A DNA stretch of 64,000 nt, from NCBI GenBank assembly GCA_963734955.1, contig CAVTJO010000016.1:124001-188000 (forward strand). Reading direction: 5' to 3'. Position numbers and translations under genes: made by a program. The number at the start of each line of letters is the position of its first letter. The first letter of the stretch is position 1. Positions 9,552 through 17,296 of the stretch are shown piece after piece. The stretch comes from UBA11986 sp963734955. Its GTDB lineage: Bacteria; Bacteroidota; Ignavibacteria; UBA10030; UBA6906. A model generated the notes under the pieces. That model saw only the letters and a program-made list of their open reading frames with translations, searched no databases and had not been told where the DNA came from.

Positions 9552-9737
9552 TCGTAAGCACCTATTGAATTAACAGGTGTCGTCTGTAATGGTTCCGTCG
9601 GCGCTTCCGACGTGCGCCTGATGGCTCACTATCGACAATGAACACAATTCTGACCGGAGTAAGCTCATGGGTCGTGGAAACGAGGGGAGTAGTCATTGTT
9701 AGTAAGATGCTGAGACACGCGGCATGGAACAATGGTC

Positions 9738-10682
9738 TCAATCGCCTACCCCGAATTCTCTCAACCTCTGCTCATAGAGGGTCAAAACCTTGTCTTCAAA
9801 ATTGCCGCCATACGCACGTGATTCGTGTTTGGTGCAGCGAAAGATTCTATTCCGTGTTGCATCGTCATAGTCCGGATAACGCTTTGCCCACACTGCTTTC
9901 ATCTTTCGAAGAAGGTATTCGTCCAGTCTGTCAAGAGGAAGGAGTTGAAACGCAACTTCCAGTATTCTCTGCACTGCGCTTTGGCGGTTGTTCGTCTTTT
10001 GCCGATAAGAGATATTCTCTGGCTCGAAGTTCGGGAAGAAGTCAACAATCCACTTGTTTGCCCGTAGATACTCCGTGAAAAGGCCCGAGTTATAAAGGGG
10101 CCTCAGGTGAGCGACTTCTGAGGCAGTATAAATATTCCGTTCGTCGAGCATAAGATGGTCAGATGCCACAAAGTAGTTGAGACAAAAGAACTTCTTGCTG
10201 TTAAACAGGAACACCTTCTTGAAAAGAATGAGCAGGGTGCGGGCTATCCACAAGCGGTTGGGGTCTGTGATGATAAAGAAGTCAACGTCACTTTTACTGG
10301 TGGTTGCGTTCTTGGACAAGTCGCCGGAGACGAAGATACCACGGACAAAGGGGAATCGTTTGATAATGTGTGTTGAAATGCGTGCCGCATGCCAGAGCAG
10401 CCTTGCATGTCGTTCCCGTTGCTTGCGGAGGCCGACGACATCCACGGGCCTGCCTTTGACGAAATAATGTCCTTGCTCGATAAGCACGCTATCACCAGGA
10501 CCGTCAGCGCGCAACTTCAACCCGAATTCGTCAAAGGTTATGGGATTAGCGGGCAGGAAGGTATACAGTTCTTTGGCTGTGAGAGGATACTGCCAAATAT
10601 CATAGTATAGCAATGTACGCAGGATCTGGGTGTGTAGAGGTTTCATTGGTATTACAGGAAGAAGAAAATCGGCTCCCCTCAT
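9738..10682 (-). CDS. Nucleotidyltransferase-domain protein
   Basis: 314 residues as read, but an ATG at 10646 (PMKPLHTQ) is a better start. An N-terminal winged-helix-like segment (YYDIWQYPLTAKELYTFL) is followed by a polymerase-beta-type nucleotidyltransferase core: FVSGDLSKNATTSKSDVDFF at ~117-136 carries the G-S/D-x-x-x-N and paired-Asp (DVD) signature. The C-terminal part is alpha-helical. Family function is undefined; members are common next to surface-glycan and radical SAM genes in Bacteroidota-like genomes. It is the first gene of the minus-strand island, 186 bases before the radical SAM gene and divergent from the PASTA gene. Confidence 0.7.
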   Translation of the reverse strand: MRGADFLLPVIPMKPLHTQILRTLLYYDIWQYPLTAKELYTFLPANPITFDEFGLKLRADGPGDSVLIEQGHYFVKGRPVDVVGLRKQRERHARLLWHAARISTHIIKRFPFVRGIFVSGDLSKNATTSKSDVDFFIITDPNRLWIARTLLILFKKVFLFNSKKFFCLNYFVASDHLMLDERNIYTASEVAHLRPLYNSGLFTEYLRANKWIVDFFPNFEPENISYRQKTNNRQSAVQRILEVAFQLLPLDRLDEYLLRKMKAVWAKRYPDYDDATRNRIFRCTKHESRAYGGNFEDKVLTLYEQRLREFGVGD

Positions 10683-10760
10683 AACGCAACCATCATCGTG
10701 CCGCGGCCAAAAGAACTCATGAAATATGAGAATAATCCCTCAGTTTCGCAAGCTGTTGGC

Positions 10761-10789
10761 TTGTGCCTCTGACCTCCTTTCACTATATT
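10761..10789 (+). promoter_or_regulatory. Candidate promoter of the PASTA-protein gene
   Basis: TTGTGC and TATATT are separated by 17 bases, ending 30 bases before the ATG at 10820. The -35 match is weak and the -10 good. It also argues against the in-frame GTG at 10763 as translation start. Confidence 0.4.
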
Positions 10790-10819
10790 CTCACCGTTCA
10801 GGCATTGATTCTTCAACAG

Positions 10820-11602
10820 ATGATTCCGATTGTGAGGAAAATAGCGGCAGCAGCCACAGACAAGAGGTTCTTGCTGACATTGTCCGGCCTTATTGTGTGT
10901 TTCATTTTGCTGAATAGCTTTATTCTTCCCTGGTATGTGAATCATGGTGAGACCTTGCACGTGCCTCGTGTGGTGGGACTTCCGTTGGAAAGCGCGAAAC
11001 AGGCCCTTCTTGACCGCGGTCTTATTCCCATCGAATCCGAGACGCGACCGGATCCAACTGCCCCTGCCGGTACGGTTGTCAATCAGAATCCGGATGTTGA
11101 TGCCGTCGTGAAGGATGGTCGCCACGTGTATCTCACGGTAAGCGGTGGGGAGATTCAGGTGGTTGTGCCAAGCTTGCGCGGGAGATCAGTTCGCGAGGCG
11201 AAGTTCACGCTCGAGCGAAGTGGACTTCGCATGGGTGACGTGCAATACGCAACGTCGGATGCCTATCCGATAGGAACAATCATCGATCAATCGGTTCAGC
11301 CTGGCATGAAGGTCTCGAAAGGCGTACCAATCAAGATCGCAGTGAGCCAGGGCAAAGCTCTTCAACAAACGACCGTTCCCGACTTTACAGGAAAAACCTT
11401 CAAAGAGGTGGAGCGTCTCATTACCCAGCAGGGGCTCACACTCGGGAACATCACGTACCAGGCAAGTTTTGATCTCATACCGAACACAGTGGTGGATCAA
11501 TTTCCGAGAGCCGGCGATTCGGTCCCGCAGGGTCAGGCAATCGACCTGTTTGTGATCAAGGCGGGCAAGCCCCAGGAAGAAATTCAGGTTCCAAAGAAAT
11601 AG
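10820..11602 (+). CDS. Membrane-anchored PASTA-domain protein
   Basis: 260 residues from the ATG at 10820; the frame is open further upstream, but those codons fall in the apparent promoter. One transmembrane helix (~15-38, with LIVCFILLNSFIL) is followed by three PASTA repeats of ~65-70 residues each. Each repeat opens with a conserved P-x-L/F-x-G block (VPRVVGLPLESAK, VPSLRGRSVREAK, VPDFTGKTFKEVE). PASTA domains bind peptidoglycan or muropeptides, usually on Ser/Thr kinases or penicillin-binding proteins. Here there is no enzyme domain, so it is probably a periplasmic cell-wall-binding or scaffolding protein. It reads directly into rpe with a 6-base gap. Confidence 0.88.
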   Translation: MIPIVRKIAAAATDKRFLLTLSGLIVCFILLNSFILPWYVNHGETLHVPRVVGLPLESAKQALLDRGLIPIESETRPDPTAPAGTVVNQNPDVDAVVKDGRHVYLTVSGGEIQVVVPSLRGRSVREAKFTLERSGLRMGDVQYATSDAYPIGTIIDQSVQPGMKVSKGVPIKIAVSQGKALQQTTVPDFTGKTFKEVERLITQQGLTLGNITYQASFDLIPNTVVDQFPRAGDSVPQGQAIDLFVIKAGKPQEEIQVPKK

Positions 11603-11608
11603 AATATC

Positions 11609-12268
11609 ATGGTCAAGATTGCTCCTTCGTTGCTCGCAGCCGACTTTGCGGATCTCAATGGCCAGATTCTGCTTGCAGAGCACGGCGGGGCGGACTGGCT
11701 GCACCTGGATGTGATGGACGGTCACTTCGTTCCGAACATTACATTCGGACCGCCGCTCGTCCGATCAATTCGTAAGGTTACAAAGCTGCCGTTCGACACG
11801 CACCTCATGATCGAGAACCCGGACGAGTACATCGATGACTTCCGAAAATCGGGGAGCGATGTAATTACGGTACATGTGGAAACGTGCAGGCACCTGAACC
11901 GTACTGTTCAACATATCAAGGATGTTGGTGCAATGGCAGGCGTCTGCATCAATCCGGCAACCCCGGCGTCGCACCTGAGAGACATCATCAAGTTTGTCGA
12001 CCTTGTTCTGATCATGTCCGTCAATCCCGGCTTTGGCGGTCAAACGTTCATCGTAGGTTCCACGGACAAACTCCGGCAGGCAGCTGATATGATCAAGCAG
12101 TGCAAACCGGAAGTATACCTGGAGGTTGATGGGGGGATAGATGAAATGAACGCCGGGAAAGTTGTGGAAGCCGGTGCAAATGTACTTGTGGCTGGCAATT
12201 ACGTTTTTGGATCAGGAGACATTGGCGGAGCAATAACAACATTACGGAAATGCAGCGCTACATTGTAG
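11609..12268 (+). CDS. rpe: Ribulose-phosphate 3-epimerase
   Basis: 219 residues, full length for the family. It interconverts ribulose-5-phosphate and xylulose-5-phosphate in the pentose phosphate pathway. Visible signatures are IAPSLLAADFADL at the N-terminus, the metal/catalytic block LHLDVMDGHFVPNITFG, DTHLMIENP, MSVNPGFGGQTF, and the terminal LEVDGGI and AGNYVFGS phosphate-binding loops. Cytosolic TIM barrel. It follows the PASTA gene by 6 bases and is closed by a strong terminator. Confidence 0.96.
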   Translation: MVKIAPSLLAADFADLNGQILLAEHGGADWLHLDVMDGHFVPNITFGPPLVRSIRKVTKLPFDTHLMIENPDEYIDDFRKSGSDVITVHVETCRHLNRTVQHIKDVGAMAGVCINPATPASHLRDIIKFVDLVLIMSVNPGFGGQTFIVGSTDKLRQAADMIKQCKPEVYLEVDGGIDEMNAGKVVEAGANVLVAGNYVFGSGDIGGAITTLRKCSATL

Positions 12269-12306
12269 CGCAATGGGCAGTGCCATGATCCGGTGTTGCC
12301 GATCAC

Positions 12307-12335
12307 AACGGGGTTGTTGAAACCCCGTTTTTTAT
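12307..12335 (+). terminator. Rho-independent terminator after rpe
   Basis: Perfect 9-bp stem AACGGGGTT/AACCCCGTT with a 5-base loop, running into a T-rich tract. It lies 38 bases after the rpe stop. Confidence 0.9.
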
Positions 12336-12345
12336 TTCTATAAAC

Positions 12346-12374
12346 TTGACAAAGGATGTCCCAAGACCTTATAT
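12346..12374 (+). promoter_or_regulatory. Promoter of the Lrp/AsnC-family gene
   Basis: Consensus -35 TTGACA and -10 TTATAT are separated by 17 bases, about 70 bases before the ATG at 12447. The -10 box is overlapped by a perfect inverted repeat (12371-12389). Confidence 0.75.
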
Positions 12375-12389
12375 TCTAAGTCAGAATAT
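12371..12389. promoter_or_regulatory. Inverted-repeat operator, probably for Lrp/AsnC autoregulation
   Basis: Perfect 7-bp palindrome ATATTCT-AAGTC-AGAATAT covering the end of the -10 box and the start-site region. Lrp/AsnC dimers bind AT-rich palindromes of about this size and often repress their own gene. Position and symmetry are seen directly; the identity of the binding protein is inferred. Confidence 0.65.
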
Positions 12390-12446
12390 AGAAGTTACCT
12401 GAGTTTCTAAGGTGGTATCTGTTCCACCCAAACAGCATCAGCTGCA

Positions 12447-12905
12447 ATGATCGATGATATAGACGTGAAAATCCTGGAGATCCTTCAGCGCAAGGGGCGA
12501 ACAAAGAGGAACGACCTTGCGGAGGCTGTCGGTCTCTCGCTGCCCTCGGTTGCCGACCGGCTCAGGAAGCTCGAAGAGGCAGGAATCATCGTCGGCTACC
12601 ATGCTGTCCTCGATGCAAAGAGACTCTGTAAGGACATCACTGCCTTTATCTTTGTCACTATCGATTCTTCGAGGCACTTTGGCCAGTTCATTGAACATGC
12701 TGGTGCAATGGATGAAATTCTTGAATGCCATGCAATTACCGGCGAAGGGAGTCATCTGCTGAAGGTAAGAACCACGAACACTGCTTCACTGGAGAAACTG
12801 CTGGCGAAGATACAGGCGTGGGGTGGCGTGATCAGCACCAGAACCAACCTGGTGCTTTCCACACCAAAAGAAACATCCAGGATCAGAGTGGAGGCAACAA
12901 AGTGA
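12447..12905 (+). CDS. Lrp/AsnC-family transcriptional regulator
   Basis: 152 residues. The N-terminal winged helix-turn-helix (~1-60) has IDDIDVKILEILQRKGR and LSLPSVADRLRKLEEAGII. The C-terminal half is a RAM/ligand-binding domain ending in a beta-strand. These regulators form octamers that sense amino acids. Glutamine synthetase lies 209 bases downstream on the same strand, so nitrogen or amino-acid control of glnA is a reasonable guess. A strong promoter with an operator-like palindrome precedes the gene, pointing to autoregulation. Confidence 0.92.
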   Translation: MIDDIDVKILEILQRKGRTKRNDLAEAVGLSLPSVADRLRKLEEAGIIVGYHAVLDAKRLCKDITAFIFVTIDSSRHFGQFIEHAGAMDEILECHAITGEGSHLLKVRTTNTASLEKLLAKIQAWGGVISTRTNLVLSTPKETSRIRVEATK

Positions 12906-13020
12906 TCACAGATAAGGCCGGGCGACGCCCTCCATCGGATCCCTGCTTCGCGCGATGCCACACACAACGCGACAACCGGCACTTCTGGGCAGAGGTGGAG
13001 AACTGACGAGGAGCAACACC

Positions 13021-13048
13021 AAGGTCTTGACCTTGCCGAACCTGGCAA
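13021..13048. promoter_or_regulatory. Two adjacent inverted repeats upstream of glnA
   Basis: AAGGTC-TT-GACCTT is followed immediately by TTGCC-gaacct-GGCAA, about 70-95 bases before the glnA ATG. Tandem dyads in this position could be regulator-binding sites. They do not resemble the palindrome in front of the Lrp gene. No clear -35/-10 pair is seen for glnA. Confidence 0.35.
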
Positions 13049-13114
13049 GAAGCGATACCACGAGCTTGCATATTCCATAACTTACTATTTCTCACTAACA
13101 ATATAGGGGTTCGT

Positions 13115-14545
13115 ATGGCAAAGAGGGTAGATGCGGACATCTCCAGGGTCTTCAAGACGATTAAGGACCACGGCGTGAAGATGATCGATTTCAAATTCAT
13201 GGATTTCCCCGGACAGTGGCAGCATTTCTCCGTTCCGGTCTCTCAGCTAACTGAGGATTCGTTTGAAGAAGGCTTTGGGTTCGATGGTTCAAGCATCCGC
13301 GGTTGGAAGGCGATCAACGAGAGCGACATGCTCATCATGCCAGATGCGCGCACGGCGTTCATCGATCAATTCATCGAAATAAAAACGCTGAGCCTTACCT
13401 GCGATGTCCATGACCCGATCACGAAGGAGAAGTACGAGCGTTGTCCGCGCAGTATCGCACAGAAGGCTGAAGCATACTTGAAATCGACCGGGATTGCAGA
13501 CACTGCATACTTCGGTCCCGAAGCAGAGTTCTTCATCCTGGATGATGTCCGCTTCGACACGAACGAACATAGTAGCTACTTCTACATCGACTCAATTGAA
13601 GGACGTTGGAACTCGGGCCGTGATGAGATGCCCAACCTTGGCTATAAGCCGCGCTACAAGGAAGGCTACTTCCCGGTACCCCCCACCGACCACCTGCAGG
13701 ATCTGCGCAACGAGATGACACAAAACCTGATTGCGGTTGGCCTTGACGTTGAGGCTCAGCATCACGAGGTTGCCACTGCGGGCCAGTCGGAAATTGACCT
13801 CCGGTTTGCTCCATTGTTGAAAGCCGCAGATGGTCTCCTCATTTTTAAATACGTGCTCAAGAACACGGCAAAGCTGCGGGGCAAATCGGTGACGTTCATG
13901 CCGAAGCCGATCTTCGGTGACAACGGTTCAGGTATGCACGTCCACCAAAGTCTGTGGAAGGGAGGCAAGCCGTTGTTTTACGGAAACGGCTACGCGAACC
14001 TGAGCGATATGGCGCTGCATTACGTTGGTGGTCTGTTGAAGCATGCACCGGCACTTTGTGCGATCACAAACCCAACGACCAATTCCTACAAGCGTCTTGT
14101 GCCCGGATTTGAGGCTCCGGTGAATCTTGCGTACTCACAGAGGAATAGAAGCGCATCCGTGCGCATCCCGATGTACTCGACAAGCCCGAAATCCAAGCGA
14201 ATTGAATTTCGATGTCCCGACCCTGCCTGCAACCCATACCTTGCGTTTTCAGCATTGCTGATGGCTGGTCTGGACGGTATCATGAACAAGATCGATCCAG
14301 GCGAACCGCTGGACAAGGACATCTATGACCTCGAGCCGGAAGAGCTAAAGAATGTACCATCAACTCCCGGTTCCCTTGAGGAGGCCCTCGGCGCGTTGGA
14401 ACGTGATCACGATTTCCTCCTCCGTGGCGACGTGTTCACAGAGGACGTCGTTGAAACATGGATCAGGTACAAGATCGACAAGGAAGTGAAGCCAATGGCG
14501 CTGCGTCCTCATCCGTATGAATTCGGTCTGTATTACGACGTGTAG
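13115..14545 (+). CDS. glnA: Glutamine synthetase type I
   Basis: 476 residues, GSI length. It makes glutamine from glutamate, ammonia and ATP and acts as a cytosolic dodecamer. Visible hallmarks are GFGFDGSSIRGW at the N-terminus, FGPEAEFFILDD (metal ligands), GQSEIDLRF, the ATP-site MPKPIFGDNGSGMHVHQS, NPTTNSYKRLVPG and the C-terminal RIEFRCPDPACNPYLAF. The adenylylation-loop tyrosine is present in DIYDLEPEE (compare NLYDLPPEE in enterics), so control by GlnE-type modification is possible. AGGGG lies 5 bases before the ATG. Confidence 0.97.
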   Translation: MAKRVDADISRVFKTIKDHGVKMIDFKFMDFPGQWQHFSVPVSQLTEDSFEEGFGFDGSSIRGWKAINESDMLIMPDARTAFIDQFIEIKTLSLTCDVHDPITKEKYERCPRSIAQKAEAYLKSTGIADTAYFGPEAEFFILDDVRFDTNEHSSYFYIDSIEGRWNSGRDEMPNLGYKPRYKEGYFPVPPTDHLQDLRNEMTQNLIAVGLDVEAQHHEVATAGQSEIDLRFAPLLKAADGLLIFKYVLKNTAKLRGKSVTFMPKPIFGDNGSGMHVHQSLWKGGKPLFYGNGYANLSDMALHYVGGLLKHAPALCAITNPTTNSYKRLVPGFEAPVNLAYSQRNRSASVRIPMYSTSPKSKRIEFRCPDPACNPYLAFSALLMAGLDGIMNKIDPGEPLDKDIYDLEPEELKNVPSTPGSLEEALGALERDHDFLLRGDVFTEDVVETWIRYKIDKEVKPMALRPHPYEFGLYYDV

Positions 14546-14573
14546 AATGGAAGTGCTGGGCCAACGGGCTCAT

Positions 14574-14612
14574 GAATCCCGTCTCGAAGTTGGAGGCGGG
14601 ATTCTCGTTTCA
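14574..14612 (+). terminator. Probable terminator after glnA
   Basis: 8-bp stem GAATCCCG/CGGGATTC, extended inside by CTC/GAG pairing, 29 bases after the glnA stop. The following T-tract is weak (CTCGTTTC). Confidence 0.6.
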
Positions 14613-14653
14613 GGACGCTTGTATTTGCACACGAGAATCCCTATTTTCGTGCC

Positions 14654-15436
14654 ATGCAATTCACCAGACTGCTATATGAGGTCAATAACCGAAGAGCCCG
14701 CATCACCCTCAATCGACCCGAGAAGCGGAATGCACTTGATGACGCGCTTGTAAAGGAGCTGATCCTTGCATTCAGCACCGCAGGGAAGGATCAAAATGTC
14801 AAGGTCATTGTTCTTGGGGCTGCCGGGCCTGCCTTCTGCGCAGGTGCAGACCTTGAGCATCTTCAACGATTGTCCCGGTTTGATCTTGAAGAGAATCGTG
14901 CCGACTCTCAGCAATTGGCTCATCTCTTTCGCGTGATCTTTGAAATCCGTAAGCCTGTACTTGCCATTGTGAACGGCGCTGCCCTCGCCGGGGGCTGCGG
15001 CCTCGCATCCGTATGCGATGTGGTGATAGCGTCCCAAGAAAATGCCAGGTTCGGCTACACAGAAGTGCGTATTGGGTTCATACCGGCGGTCGTCATGATC
15101 TTCCTGATCAAACGGGTCGGAGAAGGCAAGGCCCGTGAACTTGTTCTTCGCGGCAACGTGATTGACGCAATAGAAGCCCAACGAATTGGCCTGGCCAATG
15201 TCGTGGTTGCTGCGGGTGAGTTGGAAAACACCACAGATGCCTTGTGCGAGGAACTTGTTCTGAAGAACAGCGGGACCGCAATGGGCCTATGCAAGGAGAT
15301 GCTCTCGAAACTTCCGGGGATGAATCTTCCGGATTCATTTGACTTCGCCACCAACATGAATGCCGCTGCACGAATGACTCCGGACTGCAAGCGAGGGGTC
15401 AGCGCCTTCCTCAAAGGAGACAAGATCCAGTGGTAA
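14654..15436 (+). CDS. Enoyl-CoA hydratase/isomerase family protein
   Basis: 260 residues with the crotonase fold: ARITLNRPEKRNALDD, GAAGPAFCAGADLEHL (oxyanion-hole loop), and KPVLAIVNGAALAGGCGLAS (second oxyanion-hole glycines). The catalytic-position motif NARFGYTEVRIGFIPA keeps the glutamate. Reactions in the family include hydration of 2-enoyl-CoA, methylglutaconyl-CoA hydration and ring-forming variants; the acyl substrate is not predictable. The last bases overlap the GTG start of apt, so the two are translationally coupled. Confidence 0.9.
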   Translation: MQFTRLLYEVNNRRARITLNRPEKRNALDDALVKELILAFSTAGKDQNVKVIVLGAAGPAFCAGADLEHLQRLSRFDLEENRADSQQLAHLFRVIFEIRKPVLAIVNGAALAGGCGLASVCDVVIASQENARFGYTEVRIGFIPAVVMIFLIKRVGEGKARELVLRGNVIDAIEAQRIGLANVVVAAGELENTTDALCEELVLKNSGTAMGLCKEMLSKLPGMNLPDSFDFATNMNAAARMTPDCKRGVSAFLKGDKIQW

Positions 15437-15963
15437 CAACAGAGGCACTCATCAATGAGATTCGCAGCGTCCCCGATTTTCCGAAGAAGGGGATTGTCTT
15501 TCGCGACATCACCACATTACTGAAAAATAGGGATGCCTTTGCCGGGGCCGTGAACATGCTGTATGAGTACTACAAGGGAAAGAAGATCGACAAAGTCGTC
15601 AGTGTGGAATCCCGTGGTTATATGCTGGGTGCGCCACTGGCTTACAAGCTGGGGGCCGGCTTTGTTCCAATCCGTAAACCTGGAAAGCTTCCAGCGGCAA
15701 CCCTTCGACAGGAGTATGAACTCGAATATGGAACAGACGCAATCGAGATTCACAAGGATGCGATCGCTCCTGGCGAAAGGATTCTCCTTCATGATGATCT
15801 TCTGGCAACGGGAGGCACCATCGCTGCCGCATGCCAACTCGTGGAGAAGCTTGGAGGGAAAATAGCGGGAGTATCATTCCTGATTGAGTTGACATTCTTA
15901 CAGGCAAGGAAACGGCTCTCGCAGTATGAGATCTTTTCCGTTATCAGCTATGATGCTGAATGA
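15430..15963 (+). CDS. apt: Adenine phosphoribosyltransferase
   Basis: 177 residues. It converts adenine and PRPP to AMP in purine salvage. The N-terminal IRSVPDFPKKGIVFRDITT block and the PRPP-binding loop ILLHDDLLATGGTIAAA are characteristic, as is VESRGYMLGAPLAYKLGAGF. The start is a GTG inside the last codons of the enoyl-CoA hydratase gene (7-base overlap). Cytosolic. A strong terminator follows 27 bases after the stop. Confidence 0.96.
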   Translation: MVTTEALINEIRSVPDFPKKGIVFRDITTLLKNRDAFAGAVNMLYEYYKGKKIDKVVSVESRGYMLGAPLAYKLGAGFVPIRKPGKLPAATLRQEYELEYGTDAIEIHKDAIAPGERILLHDDLLATGGTIAAACQLVEKLGGKIAGVSFLIELTFLQARKRLSQYEIFSVISYDAE

Positions 15964-15990
15964 ACTACTTGCCGGGGCAGGTTGTTGACA

Positions 15991-16017
15991 GGTCAGAGGC
16001 TCCTCTGACCTTTTTTG
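15991..16017 (+). terminator. Rho-independent terminator after apt
   Basis: Perfect 9-bp stem GGTCAGAGG/CCTCTGACC with a 2-base gap, followed by six Ts. Confidence 0.92.
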
Positions 16018-16024
16018 TTTGATC

Positions 16025-16573
16025 ATGCGCACGACGATGTTGCTTTGGTTCCTTGGCCTTGCCGCACTCATTGCTTTGGCCTTGTTCTTCGAAGAGCGGC
16101 ATGGCCTGCTCAGTGTCGGCTCCCGCGCACCCGACTTCACCTCCACCACGAGTAGTGGTTCAAGGATATCATTGCATGAGTTTGCCGGGAAGAAGAACGT
16201 TGTGCTGTACTTTTACCCAAACGATTTTACTGCTGGCTGTACAGCGGAGGCATGCTCGATGCGGGATGGCTATGGGGAACTGTCGACCCTGGACGCTGTT
16301 GTCCTTGGAGTAAGTGGGGATGGCAGCTTGTCCCACGAGAGGTTTCGGAGTCGCTACGATCTCCCGTTTGAATTGGTCACGGACAGCAATCGGTCGGTTG
16401 GTCGGGCCTATGGTGCAGAACGATTAGGCGGGCTCGTCAATCTCCCCAAGCGGATTACGTATGTAATTGACAAGAGAGGCGTCATCCGGCTGGTGGCTCA
16501 TCACGAAGTGGACATAGGCGACCACCTCGCGGATGTCATTCAGACTCTCAAGACTGTCAATGAGCAGCGTTGA
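16025..16573 (+). CDS. Membrane-anchored peroxiredoxin (BCP/AhpC-TSA type)
   Basis: 182 residues. An N-terminal transmembrane helix (LWFLGLAALIALALFF) precedes a thioredoxin-fold peroxiredoxin domain. Peroxidatic Cys 72 lies in NDFTAGCT, with a second Cys five residues later (77), the arrangement of bacterioferritin-comigratory (PrxQ) proteins. Expected to reduce hydroperoxides at the outer face of the inner membrane. The usual ITYVIDKRGVIR strand is present. The start is the ATG at 16025; a TTG two codons upstream is less likely. It ends three bases from a converging gene. Confidence 0.88.
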   Translation: MRTTMLLWFLGLAALIALALFFEERHGLLSVGSRAPDFTSTTSSGSRISLHEFAGKKNVVLYFYPNDFTAGCTAEACSMRDGYGELSTLDAVVLGVSGDGSLSHERFRSRYDLPFELVTDSNRSVGRAYGAERLGGLVNLPKRITYVIDKRGVIRLVAHHEVDIGDHLADVIQTLKTVNEQR

Positions 16574-16576
16574 ATG

Positions 16577-17113
16577 TCAGCTTACCAGAACCATTGGGCC
16601 ATACCTGTTGAGCACCTCCTGGGATCGATCCCTTGCAGCGAGAAGATAGAGCGTCGAGATCTTGATGAGGATTGCAATGTGCTCCTCGACTCCTATCAGG
16701 TTCCAGTAGAATTGTCTCCCCAGTTTCCACGGCGGTTCAAAACCGGAGTAGTCGACGAGGCATTGCCGGTATCCGAGAAATCGTTCGGCCAGAATTGTTT
16801 CCCATTCCGCACGCTGGATGGCGTTGGCTCCCTGTTCTTCAAGGTGGCGAAAGAATTCCAGTTTCATTCCCAGAATAATCTCTTCGGCAACCCGTTCGGA
16901 CGCTGATCTCTCGATCGCCATCACCGCCCCGAACATCAGCCCGACCATAATCTCACCGGCATACTGGTCATTCACAGTCTTCACATCAGTATCAAGGCTC
17001 TTGAGGAATCCGTCCAGTGACAAGTCATTGCTCGATTCCATTCCTGTCCGGAGTTCCTCGTACAATCTGGCACCAAGTTCAGCCGGCAGTATCTGCTTCT
17101 TGAAGAGTCGCAA
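16577..17113 (-). CDS. Hypothetical protein
   Basis: 178 residues, mainly alpha-helical by composition, with no signal peptide or membrane segment. The start appears to be TTG behind GGAGG. I recognise no motif. Conspicuous stretches are QYAGEIMVGLMFGAVMAIER, and FLGYRQCLVDYSGFEPPWKL near the middle. It is convergent with the peroxiredoxin gene and divergent from tryptophanase. Codon usage looks like that of its neighbours. Confidence 0.65.
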   Translation of the reverse strand: MRLFKKQILPAELGARLYEELRTGMESSNDLSLDGFLKSLDTDVKTVNDQYAGEIMVGLMFGAVMAIERSASERVAEEIILGMKLEFFRHLEEQGANAIQRAEWETILAERFLGYRQCLVDYSGFEPPWKLGRQFYWNLIGVEEHIAILIKISTLYLLAARDRSQEVLNRYGPMVLVS

Positions 17114-17296
17114 TCCTCCATCTCCAAATCAATGCGATAAATTTAAGCCAAAGGAATGATATTTTCCAGTGCACTGAATCACGTCGAATCGTCATCGTCG
17201 ATACTTGCAATAGTTCCCCCAATACGATAGCTTTCCATGGCTGCAGATCCGGCGTTCTTTCCTTCTCTCATCCACAATCACTTCCAGAACCGTGCA

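Noticed and set aside
13021..13090. Sigma-54 promoter for glnA
   Set aside because: GG and GC elements are present but not at the required -24/-12 spacing.
17183..17240. TTGCAA/TAGCTT pair as tnaA promoter
   Set aside because: The -10 is poor and nothing else supports it.
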